From positions 1 to 39,847 of the forward strand of contig PFUD01000054.1 in NCBI GenBank assembly GCA_002789915.1: a stretch of 39,847 nucleotides of DNA. Direction: 5' to 3'. This DNA is from Comamonadaceae bacterium CG_4_9_14_3_um_filter_60_33. Its GTDB lineage: Bacteria; Pseudomonadota; Gammaproteobacteria; Burkholderiales; Burkholderiaceae_C. Shown here piece by piece: positions 14,038-22,562 of the stretch; the first letter of the stretch is position 1, and each line of letters opens with the position of its first letter. Made by a program: the position numbers and the translations under genes. The notes under the pieces were generated by a model that saw only the letters and a program-made list of their open reading frames with translations, was not told the origin of the DNA and made no database searches.

Positions 14038-17000
14038 TCAGGCGAGGTGGCGCAGCTCGCGCAATGCCACTGACACCGGCGCCAAGTCAGCGCCCTGCGT
14101 GCTGATGATTTGCAGCAACTTGCACAGGCGTTCGATACTGGCGGCATTGGTATCGGACCAGCTCTGAATATCGTCAAAACGCAGCAGCACGCTCAGGCTG
14201 ATCTGGCTGGCGATGGCATACACGTCTTCGCGCGCACTGCCGCGGGCCTGGGTCTGCCACAGGGTGTCGGTGGGCAGGCGGTTGATCTGGGCGCGCCAGG
14301 CGCTCAGGCCCAGCATGCTGTCGACGCCAAAGTAAGTTTGCGCCGCTTGCGCCAGCGTGGTCTTGGCCTGCTCGGTCAGGTCCACCAGATCGAGCGCCGG
14401 GAAAATGAATTCCAGTGCGCTGAGCTTGCGCGCCAATTCCGGGGCCACGCCCGCCTGTTCCAGTTTCTGGGTGGCTTGCTCCCAGTTGGCCAGGGCGCTG
14501 GCGGGTAACCAGCTTTCCAGATTGGCGCGCAACTCACGGGCACTGGGCTGGTAACGTGCAATCAGAGTCGGCAAATCGGCTGCATTGGAGCGCGCGCGCA
14601 GCATCCAGCGCGAGGCGCGCTGCGCAATGGCGATGAGCTTGCTGAGCAAGTCAAGCTGCAGGCTGCTGGTCACCACACCATCAAGCGCATCGATCTGGTC
14701 CCACAACGGCTCCAGTTCGAAGATTTCCCGCGCCAGCGTGTAGGCTCGCACCACATCCGCTGTACCAGCCACTGCCTCTGCCGCCAAAAAGTTGACAAAG
14801 GTGGCACCGCTGCGGTTGACCACGGTGTTGGCGACATAGGTGGCGATGATTTCACGCTTGAGCGGATGCAAGTCGATGGCAGTGGCAAATTTTTCACTCA
14901 AGATGCTGGGGAAATAAGCCTTCAGGACACGGTTGAAATACGGGTCATCAGGCAGGTTGCTGGCCAACAAGTCGTCAAACACCGACATCTTGGCGTAGGC
15001 CAGCAGCACTGCGCCTTCGGGCGCCGTCAGGCCCTGCTTGAGCGAACGCCGGCGCACAAATTCTTCGTCATCGGGCAAGAACTCGATGGCACGGTTCAGG
15101 CGCCCGGCTCCTTCGAGCCACTGAATCAGGCGCTGTTGGCCACCCAGCAGGTACAAGGGCCGGTGGCAGGCCACGTCGAGCGCCTGTGACTGATAGTAGT
15201 TGTCGGCCAGCACCAGGTGGGCGACTTCGTCGGTCATGGACGCCAGCAGGTCGTTGCGCTGCTTGAGCGTGAGGTCGCCCGCCTCGACGACTCGGTCGAG
15301 CAAAATCTTGATGTTGACCTCGTGGTCGGAGCAGTCGACGCCGGCCGAGTTGTCAATGGCGTCGGTGTAGATCAGGCCGCCGGCCTGGGCAAACTCGATG
15401 CGCCCCAGCTGGGTGCAACCGAGGTTGCCGCCTTCCACCAGTACCTTGCAGCGCAATTGCCCGCCGTTGACCCGGAACGCGTCGCTGGACTTGTCGCCGA
15501 CCTGCGCGTGGCTCTCTTGCGAGGACTTGACGTAGGTGCCAATACCGCCGTTGTAGAGCATGTCCACCGGGGCTTGCAGCAGCGCATGAATCAAGTCGTT
15601 GGGCGCCAGGTCTGCGGCCTCGATGCCAAGCACCTTGCGCGCCGCATCCGACAAATGGATCGATTTAGCTGAGCGCGGGTAAATGCCGCTGCCTTCCGAG
15701 AGCACGCTGCGGTCAAAATCGTCCCAACTGGAACGTGGCAAATGGAACAAGCGCTGGCGCTCGGAAAAACTGCGCGCCACATCCGGCGCGGGGTCGATGA
15801 AGATGTGCCGGTGGTCAAAGGCCGCCACCAGCTTGATCTGCGTGGACAGCAGCATACCGTTGCCAAACACGTCGCCCGACATGTCGCCAATACCGACCAC
15901 GGTGAAGGGTGTCGTCTGGATGTCGTGCGACAAGGCCCTGAAATGGCGCTTGGCCGACTCCCAGGCGCCGCGCGCGGTGATGCCCATCTCTTTATGGTCG
16001 TAACCCACCGAGCCGCCCGAGGCAAAGGCATCGCCAAGCCAGTAGCCGTAGTCTGCTGAGACACTGTTGGCAATGTCGGAAAAACTGGCTGTGCCCTTGT
16101 CGGCCGCCACCACCAGGTAGGGGTCATCCGCGTCATGGCGCACCACGTTATCAGGCGCCACCACCTGGGCCTTGACCAGGTTGTCGGTGACATCAAGCAG
16201 GCCTGCGAGCAGCAGCTTGTAGCAGGCGATGCCTTCGGTTCGGAACGCCTCGCGGTCGCTTGCAGGCGGCGGGTTTTTCAGGACAAATCCACCCTTGGAG
16301 CCGACTGGCACGATCACCGTGTTTTTGACCTGCTGGGCTTTCACCAGCCCCAAAATCTCGGTGCGGAAATCTTCGGGTCGGTCCGACCAGCGCAGACCGC
16401 CGCGCGCCACCTTATTCATGCGCAGGTGAATGGCTTCAACGCGCGGCGAATAGACCCAAATCTCAAACATCGGCTTGGGCTCGGGCATGCCTGGCACGTC
16501 ATGCGACTGAAACTTGAAACTCATGTACGGCTTGAAAGCACGCGTGGCAGTCGTCTGCCACACGTTGGTGCGAAGCGTGGCCAAAATGGTCCGGTGGTAC
16601 TGGCGCAGGATGCGGTCTTCGTCCAGGCTGGCCACCGCGCTGAGTTGCGCTTCGATGTCCTCGTTCATGCTGGCTTGCAGCGTTGCCCGCTCGGCTTCTT
16701 GCGCGGGGTCAAAGCGCGCGTCAAAGAGCTGGTACAGGTTTTGCGCCAGGGCGGCGTTTTTGTACAACGTGGCCTCCAGGTAGCTCTGGCTGTACGGAAA
16801 ATCAAGCTGCTTGAAATAACGGGTATAGGCGCGCAACACTGCAATGGCACGTGCATCAAGCGTGGTTGCCAGCACCAGCTTGTTGAGGTCGTCACTGTCG
16901 AGCACTTTGCACCAGACCCGCACAAACAGGGCCTCAAAGCGCTCGCGGATCACGGCAAAGTCGGCCTCTGGCGGTAGTTGCAGGCCCAGGTCGTGTATCC

Positions 17001-18807
17001 AGTATTGGGTGGCTTCAAGCGCGGGCGCAGCCACCTCCAACTGATAGGGATGCTCGTCGAGCACGCGCGCACCCATACGCTCGAGCACTGGCAGCGAATC
17101 CGACAGCGCCACCTTGCTCAGGCTGAAAATCTTGAAGCGCACCATGCCGGGCGCACTGTCGAGCGGCCGGTACAAGCGCACCGCCATCGACTGCTGCGGC
17201 GACAGGCTGGCGAGCACGTCCACATCGTCGGCGGCCCTGCGGCCAGAAAACTCTTCCTGGTAAGCGGTTGGAAAACTGTCGGCAAAACGAGCGGCCAAAG
17301 CCAGGCCGTGGCTTTCACCGTGAATGTGCAGCAAGGCCTGCGTGCAATCGTCTTCCCAGCGCTGGCAAAGTCGGGTGATGCGTGCCTCAAGCGCCGATAC
17401 ATCGACATTACCAGGCGCCTGCCGATCGGCGCGAATGAAGTAGTGAATGCGCGCCAGCGGGCTGTTGGTCAACGTTGGGGTGAACTCGACCGACTGGCCA
17501 TCGAGCGAGCGGCAGAGTTCGTCGCCAATTTTGGAGCGCAGTTCGGTGTTGTAACGGTCGCGCGGCACAAACACCTGGGCCGAGGTGAAGCGGCCAAAGG
17601 GGTCGCGGCGCAGAAACACGCGCACGCGCTGGCGCTCCTGCAACCTCAAGATACCCACGGCATGGTCGATCAAGGTGACGGTATCGACCTGGAACAGCTC
17701 GTCGCGCGGGTAATCATCCAGAATCGTCTGCAAGGACTTGGCGGCATGGCTCTCGGGCAGCACGCCCACAGCCGCCATGACATCTGCGGCGCGACGCCGG
17801 ATTTGCGGAATGTCCGAGACCGCGGCAGCGTAGGCCTTGGAGGTGTAAAGCCCCAAAAAGCGGGCTTCGCCAATGACGTTGCCATCGGCACCAAAGCGCT
17901 TGACTGTCAGGCAATCGAGCCACGCCGGCCGGTGCACGGTGGCCCGCGTCATGGCTTTGTTGACCAGTACCAGTTGGTCTGAATCCAGAAATTCAAGGGC
18001 ATCCGTCGGCAAACGACTCGAGGGCGTCTTTGGCTCGCCACGCAAAATGCCAAGCCCGGACTCGGCCACCGCCACCAACTTGATGCCGACCTCGTCACGC
18101 ACCAACTGGTAGTCGCGCGCACCCAAGAAAGTGAAGTGCTGCGCTTCCAGCCAGTGCAGGAATTCAACACCTTCATGTTGCCCCTTGGCCGACAGGGGTG
18201 AGCGCGCAGAATCTTCCCTGACGGCTTGCAGGTGCTTGAGCATGGGCAGCCAGTCGCTCACCGCGGCGCGCACATCGTGCAGCACCTGGGAGAGTTCAGC
18301 GGCGAGCTGGCGCCGGTCGGACTCGAGCACGATCCGGTCGCATTCGAGCAGAATCAGCGAAGAAATCTGACGACTGCGGTCGGCGTCCTGACGGGCCAGC
18401 ACGGCACTTTTGACCTTGCCACCGGCATCGCGCTCGAGCGCCAGCAGCGGGTGCACGATCCAGTGCACCATGCGGCCGCTGCGGTTGATGGCCATGGTGA
18501 CCGAATCCACCAGGAACGGCATGTCATCGTGCACCAGTTGAATGATCGTGTGCTCGCTGTCAAAACCGTCTTCGGCCAGCGTGGGATTGAAGACACGAAT
18601 GCGCTGGCCTGCGGCGTCAGGAGCGGCGTCCAGCAAGCGCCAGTGCGCGCTGGCCAGGGCCAGCAGCGTGGCCGGGCCGCGTTGCTGTAATTCGTCAGGG
18701 TCGGTGTTGTCAAAATAGGCTGGGACAAGGTCTGCCAGCACGGCGGCGGCTACACCGGCGTTTTCCAGGGTGTAGGCACGCAGGTCAGCAAGGTTCGCAT
18801 GGGTCAT
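14038..18807 (-). CDS. gdhB: Large NAD-dependent glutamate dehydrogenase
   Basis: The enzyme deaminates glutamate to 2-oxoglutarate with NAD+, feeding amino-acid carbon into the TCA cycle. The 1589-residue protein has the length of the bacterial 180-kDa class. A long N-terminal regulatory region has ACT-like segments. The catalytic core lies near residues 700-1200, with VPVGSKGGFVLKNPP at about 830-845, then VGIGDMSGDVFGNGM and NGGIGTYVKSS. A long C-terminal region follows. I chose the ATG at 18807 because GGAG lies 6 nt upstream and the protein then begins MTHANLADLRAYT. A start at 18906 would translate an apparent leader region. The gene follows the Nudix gene by 108 nt and converges with the ABC exporter gene. 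Confidence 0.93.
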   Translation of the reverse strand: MTHANLADLRAYTLENAGVAAAVLADLVPAYFDNTDPDELQQRGPATLLALASAHWRLLDAAPDAAGQRIRVFNPTLAEDGFDSEHTIIQLVHDDMPFLVDSVTMAINRSGRMVHWIVHPLLALERDAGGKVKSAVLARQDADRSRQISSLILLECDRIVLESDRRQLAAELSQVLHDVRAAVSDWLPMLKHLQAVREDSARSPLSAKGQHEGVEFLHWLEAQHFTFLGARDYQLVRDEVGIKLVAVAESGLGILRGEPKTPSSRLPTDALEFLDSDQLVLVNKAMTRATVHRPAWLDCLTVKRFGADGNVIGEARFLGLYTSKAYAAAVSDIPQIRRRAADVMAAVGVLPESHAAKSLQTILDDYPRDELFQVDTVTLIDHAVGILRLQERQRVRVFLRRDPFGRFTSAQVFVPRDRYNTELRSKIGDELCRSLDGQSVEFTPTLTNSPLARIHYFIRADRQAPGNVDVSALEARITRLCQRWEDDCTQALLHIHGESHGLALAARFADSFPTAYQEEFSGRRAADDVDVLASLSPQQSMAVRLYRPLDSAPGMVRFKIFSLSKVALSDSLPVLERMGARVLDEHPYQLEVAAPALEATQYWIHDLGLQLPPEADFAVIRERFEALFVRVWCKVLDSDDLNKLVLATTLDARAIAVLRAYTRYFKQLDFPYSQSYLEATLYKNAALAQNLYQLFDARFDPAQEAERATLQASMNEDIEAQLSAVASLDEDRILRQYHRTILATLRTNVWQTTATRAFKPYMSFKFQSHDVPGMPEPKPMFEIWVYSPRVEAIHLRMNKVARGGLRWSDRPEDFRTEILGLVKAQQVKNTVIVPVGSKGGFVLKNPPPASDREAFRTEGIACYKLLLAGLLDVTDNLVKAQVVAPDNVVRHDADDPYLVVAADKGTASFSDIANSVSADYGYWLGDAFASGGSVGYDHKEMGITARGAWESAKRHFRALSHDIQTTPFTVVGIGDMSGDVFGNGMLLSTQIKLVAAFDHRHIFIDPAPDVARSFSERQRLFHLPRSSWDDFDRSVLSEGSGIYPRSAKSIHLSDAARKVLGIEAADLAPNDLIHALLQAPVDMLYNGGIGTYVKSSQESHAQVGDKSSDAFRVNGGQLRCKVLVEGGNLGCTQLGRIEFAQAGGLIYTDAIDNSAGVDCSDHEVNIKILLDRVVEAGDLTLKQRNDLLASMTDEVAHLVLADNYYQSQALDVACHRPLYLLGGQQRLIQWLEGAGRLNRAIEFLPDDEEFVRRRSLKQGLTAPEGAVLLAYAKMSVFDDLLASNLPDDPYFNRVLKAYFPSILSEKFATAIDLHPLKREIIATYVANTVVNRSGATFVNFLAAEAVAGTADVVRAYTLAREIFELEPLWDQIDALDGVVTSSLQLDLLSKLIAIAQRASRWMLRARSNAADLPTLIARYQPSARELRANLESWLPASALANWEQATQKLEQAGVAPELARKLSALEFIFPALDLVDLTEQAKTTLAQAAQTYFGVDSMLGLSAWRAQINRLPTDTLWQTQARGSAREDVYAIASQISLSVLLRFDDIQSWSDTNAASIERLCKLLQIISTQGADLAPVSVALRELRHLA

Positions 18808-18817
18808 GCAGTTCTCC

Positions 18818-18843
18818 AAATATTGCTTTGAACCACAATATTT
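18818..18843 (-). promoter_or_regulatory. Palindrome in the glutamate dehydrogenase leader
   Basis: A perfect inverted repeat, AAATATTG-N10-CAATATTT (18818-18825 and 18836-18843), sits 10 nt before the dehydrogenase ATG and next to its GGAG ribosome binding site (14-17 of the block starting 18801). It overlaps a TAAAAT that could act as a -10 element. A regulator bound here, or a hairpin in the mRNA, could control expression. No specific regulator can be named. Confidence 0.4.
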
Positions 18844-18915
18844 TAGAAACTGCAGGCGACCTAAATACCAATGCCGCGCCAAATCATCTTGATATGCAAA
18901 AAACACATAGGGAAG

Positions 18916-19512
18916 TCAGTCGGCATCTTGCCAATCGAGCTTCCAGGCACCCATATTCACGTTTTGCAGCCACAAGGCCGCAGTAAGCGTCTTGCCATCG
19001 GTGACTTGTCCTTGGCGACACCATTCGAGCAACTGAACGGGTGTGGCCGTGAACACATCCAGGAACTCACCCTCGTCGAGTTGGCGCTGCCCGGCCCGCA
19101 AGCCGCGCGCAAACCAGATGTCGATGAACTCCGTGGAATAGGCAATAACCGGGTGCAATACGCCAGCGTGTGCCCACTGGCTGGCGCTGTAGCCAGTTTC
19201 TTCGAACAACTCGCGTCGGGCACATTGAAAGCAGGTTTCGCCGGCATCAAGTTTGCCAGCGGGGAACTCGATCATGACCCGGCCAACGGGATAACGAAAC
19301 TGGCGCTCCAGCACCACTTGCAAAGCACCTGTTGCATCCTCGAGCAGGGGGACGATCATGACGGCGCCGGGATGCACCACATACTCGCGGGTGGCCTCAT
19401 CGCCATTAGACAAAGTGACCTGATCGCGAAAAACGTGCAGGAGTCGACCCTTGAAAAGTTCAGTGCTGCTTAACTTCTTTTCGACCAAATGGTCAAACTG
19501 ATTCTTGCCCAT
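18916..19512 (-). CDS. Nudix hydrolase, ADP-ribose pyrophosphatase-like
   Basis: The 198-residue protein has a perfect Nudix box, G-x5-E-x7-REUxEExGU, at residues 86-108 (GKLDAGE, then RRELFEETGY). The preceding strand VVLERQFRYPVGRVMIEFPA is typical of ADP-ribose or NDP-sugar pyrophosphatases. These enzymes split ADP-ribose to AMP and ribose 5-phosphate and need Mg2+. The gene follows nuoN by 33 nt on the same strand, so it is probably at the end of the nuo transcript. The NAD-dependent glutamate dehydrogenase comes next. A housekeeping role around NAD turnover is plausible from context but not shown. Confidence 0.9.
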   Translation of the reverse strand: MGKNQFDHLVEKKLSSTELFKGRLLHVFRDQVTLSNGDEATREYVVHPGAVMIVPLLEDATGALQVVLERQFRYPVGRVMIEFPAGKLDAGETCFQCARRELFEETGYSASQWAHAGVLHPVIAYSTEFIDIWFARGLRAGQRQLDEGEFLDVFTATPVQLLEWCRQGQVTDGKTLTAALWLQNVNMGAWKLDWQDAD

Positions 19513-19545
19513 GAACCTTCAAGTTGACGTAAAAAAGCAGCGAGA

Positions 19546-21036
19546 TCAAGTGGCCAGCATCTGCATCACAGCATTGGCACACAGGGCCATCAGCCCGCCA
19601 GGAACGATACCCAACACCAATAGCAGAGCACCATTGACAGACAACATGGCGCGAACTTCAAAGGGCGAGGTAATCGGACCAGAGGTACTGGAGGGCACAT
19701 CAAAATACATCACCTTAACCACGCGCAGATAATAAAACGCGCCAATCAAAGACATCATGACGGCAAACACGGCAAGCACAATTTGCAGAGTTCCGCCTGA
19801 AGCCACCAAGGCCTGCAACACCGCCAGCTTGGCATAGAAACCGATCATGGGCGGAATACCGGCCAAAGAGAACAGGCAGACGGCCATGATGGCGGCATAG
19901 AGGGGGCTGCGCTGGTTCAAGCCCGCGAAGTCGGAAATCTCTTCACTCTCGAAGCCGTCGCGCGACAACAGCAAAATAATGCCAAAGCTCACCAGTGTGG
20001 TCAACACATAGGAGATCACATAAAACATGGCAGAGCCGTAGGCATTGGCAGTTGCCTCAGGTTGCCCGCTCACAGCGCCGGACATCATGCCAATCAACAC
20101 AAAACCCATGTGGGAAATGGTCGAATAGGCCAGCATGCGTTTGAGATTGGTCTGCGCGATGGCGGCCAGATTACCAATGGCCAGCGAGCCAATCGCCAGC
20201 AACATCAACATCTGTTGCCAGTCAGCAGACAGGGGCATGAGGCCTTCCACCAGGATGCGGATCATCACTGCGAAAGCAGCCAGCTTTGGGGCACCGCCAA
20301 TCATGAGCGTGATAGCCGTGGGCGCACCCTGGTACACGTCAGGAATCCACATGTGAAACGGCACGACACCAAGCTTGAACGCGAGACCTGCCACGATGAA
20401 CACCAAACCAAAGACCAGCACCTGATGCTTCAGCTGACCCGATTGGATAGCAGCGAGCGCCTCCTGAATATTGAGCGTGCCGGTAGCGCCGTACAGCATG
20501 GACATGCCGTAGAGCAGGAATCCGGATGCCAGTGCACCGAGCACAAAATATTTCATGGCCGCCTCAACTGACAGAATGTAATCGCGGCGCAGCGCCACCA
20601 GCGCGTAGCTTGAAAGAGTCAGCAACTCAACGCCCATGTAGAGCACCAATAAGTTGTTGCCGGAGATCATGACAAACATGCCCATCAGGGAAAACAAGCT
20701 CAGACTGAATATCTCACCGCCACGCAGCATGTCACGCTCGGCCGCGTAGTGGCGGCCGTAAACCAATGAGACCATAACCGAAAGCGTAGCGAAACACTTC
20801 AGCCAATTGCCCATGACATCGCTGACCACCATGTTGCCAAAGGCATAAATTGTCTGACCTGACAAGGCGTAATTGGCCTGAATCGCGGCGACCACAGCCA
20901 GCGTAAGCATGCTGAGAACAAATGTAGCGGTGCGCGTGCGGCTTTTGACGCTCAAATCGAACAGCAGAATCACGCAAGCCATGACCAACAGGATTATTTC
21001 TGGATAAACCGCGATCAAACTGATTTTGTCAATCAT
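19546..21036 (-). CDS. nuoN: NADH-quinone oxidoreductase subunit N
   Basis: NuoN is one of the three antiporter-like proton-pumping membrane subunits of respiratory complex I. The 496-residue protein is almost entirely transmembrane, about 14 helices. The family's conserved core is visible: [15 protein letters not shown] (essential Glu in the fifth helix), [19 protein letters not shown], and [17 protein letters not shown]. It is the last nuo gene, 37 nt after nuoM, and is followed by a Nudix gene. Confidence 0.95.
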   Translation of the reverse strand: MIDKISLIAVYPEIILLVMACVILLFDLSVKSRTRTATFVLSMLTLAVVAAIQANYALSGQTIYAFGNMVVSDVMGNWLKCFATLSVMVSLVYGRHYAAERDMLRGGEIFSLSLFSLMGMFVMISGNNLLVLYMGVELLTLSSYALVALRRDYILSVEAAMKYFVLGALASGFLLYGMSMLYGATGTLNIQEALAAIQSGQLKHQVLVFGLVFIVAGLAFKLGVVPFHMWIPDVYQGAPTAITLMIGGAPKLAAFAVMIRILVEGLMPLSADWQQMLMLLAIGSLAIGNLAAIAQTNLKRMLAYSTISHMGFVLIGMMSGAVSGQPEATANAYGSAMFYVISYVLTTLVSFGIILLLSRDGFESEEISDFAGLNQRSPLYAAIMAVCLFSLAGIPPMIGFYAKLAVLQALVASGGTLQIVLAVFAVMMSLIGAFYYLRVVKVMYFDVPSSTSGPITSPFEVRAMLSVNGALLLVLGIVPGGLMALCANAVMQMLAT

Positions 21037-21073
21037 AGGAATCTCTTATCTCAAGGTTGTCAGTACAGACTGA

Positions 21074-22549
21074 TCAGTTCAGTTTTGTGATGGCCACGTG
21101 TTTCAGCAATTCAGCCACTGAGACATCCATCACTTCGGTGATCGGCAAAGGGTACAGGCCCATGAACAAAATAGCGATGGCCAGCAACGACAGGAAGAAA
21201 AATTCTCGCGCATTGATGTCCTTCATGTGCCTGACATGGTCGTTGGTCACTGGCCCCAGATAAACGCGCTTAACCATCCAGAGGGTGTAAGACGCGCCAA
21301 AGATCAGGGCACTTGCAGCCGCCATACCAACCCAAAAATTCACCTTCAGGGCGGCCAGGATCACCATCCATTCGCCCACAAACCCAGCCGTGCCTGGCAG
21401 TCCGGCATTGGCCATGGCAAACAACATGGCAAAAACAGCGAACTTGGGCATGGTGTTGACGACGCCGCCGTAGGCCGAAATTTCACGCGAATGCACGCGG
21501 TCATAGAGCACACCAATGCCAAGGAACATGGCGGCAGAAACAAAGCCGTGGGAAACCATTTGCACGATGCCACCAGCCACACCAAGGTCATTGAAGAGGA
21601 AGAAACCCAGGGTGACGAAGCCCATGTGTGCCACCGACGAGTAGGCCACCAACTTCTTCATGTCCGTCTGGACCAAGGTAACCAAACCCACGTAAATAAC
21701 CGCCGCCAGCGACAGGCCGATCATCAACCCAGCCCACTCATGGGCAGCGTCAGGCGTGACCGGTAACGAGAAACGCAAGAAACCGTAGGCGCCCAATTTC
21801 AACATGATGGCCGCCAGCACAGCGGAACCGCCAGTGGGCGCCTCCACGTGGACATCGGGCAGCCAGGTGTGCACTGGCCACATCGGGACCTTGACGGCAA
21901 ATGCCGCGAGGAACGCAAAGAACAGCAGTGTCTGTGCTGTCTGACCCAGCGGCAGCTTGTGCCATGTCAACAAATCGAAGCTTCCACCCGAGGTGACATA
22001 CAGGTAGATCAGGGCAACCAGCATCAACAACGAACCAAGCAGCGTATACAAGAAGAACTTGAATGCCGCATAGATCTTGTTGGGCCCACCCCAAATGCCG
22101 ATAATCAGATACATCGGGATCAGGGTGGCTTCAAAGAAGACGTAGAACAGCATGCCATCGAGGGCACAAAAGACGCCGATCATGAGCCCGCTCAAAATCA
22201 GGAACGCCCCCATATACTGGTTGACGCGGCTGGTGATGACCTCCCAGCCGGCAATCACCACGATCAGGTTGATAAAGGCGGTCAACAAAATGAACCAAAC
22301 CGAGATGCCGTCAATACCAAGGTGATAATTGATGTTGAAGGTCTCAATCCAGTGCCTTGTTTCGACAAATTGCATGGCCGCAGTCGATAGGTCAAACTGT
22401 GTGTAAAGCGGCAAAGTCACCAAAAGACTCACCACCGCTCCCACCAGCGCAATCCATCGAACCGCACGCACCTGGTCATCACGACCAAGTGCCAGCAACA
22501 CCACACCGAAGGCAATCGGTGTCCAAATAGCCAGGCTCAGCAAACCCAT
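21074..22549 (-). CDS. nuoM: NADH-quinone oxidoreductase subunit M
   Basis: NuoM is an antiporter-like proton-translocating subunit of complex I in the inner membrane. The 491-residue protein has about 14 transmembrane helices. Characteristic segments are FFEATLIPMYLIIGIWGG (with the essential Glu), VPMWPVHTWLPDVHVEAPT with SAVLAAIMLKLGAYG, and DMKKLVAYSSVAHMGFV. Its length matches the family. The gene sits 13 nt after nuoL and 37 nt before nuoN. Confidence 0.96.
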   Translation of the reverse strand: MGLLSLAIWTPIAFGVVLLALGRDDQVRAVRWIALVGAVVSLLVTLPLYTQFDLSTAAMQFVETRHWIETFNINYHLGIDGISVWFILLTAFINLIVVIAGWEVITSRVNQYMGAFLILSGLMIGVFCALDGMLFYVFFEATLIPMYLIIGIWGGPNKIYAAFKFFLYTLLGSLLMLVALIYLYVTSGGSFDLLTWHKLPLGQTAQTLLFFAFLAAFAVKVPMWPVHTWLPDVHVEAPTGGSAVLAAIMLKLGAYGFLRFSLPVTPDAAHEWAGLMIGLSLAAVIYVGLVTLVQTDMKKLVAYSSVAHMGFVTLGFFLFNDLGVAGGIVQMVSHGFVSAAMFLGIGVLYDRVHSREISAYGGVVNTMPKFAVFAMLFAMANAGLPGTAGFVGEWMVILAALKVNFWVGMAAASALIFGASYTLWMVKRVYLGPVTNDHVRHMKDINAREFFFLSLLAIAILFMGLYPLPITEVMDVSVAELLKHVAITKLN

Positions 22550-22562
22550 TTTTATATTTCTC

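Noticed and set aside
16135-17982. Two long plus-strand frames opposite the glutamate dehydrogenase gene
   Set aside because: Both are shadows of a gene with clear catalytic motifs on the other strand.
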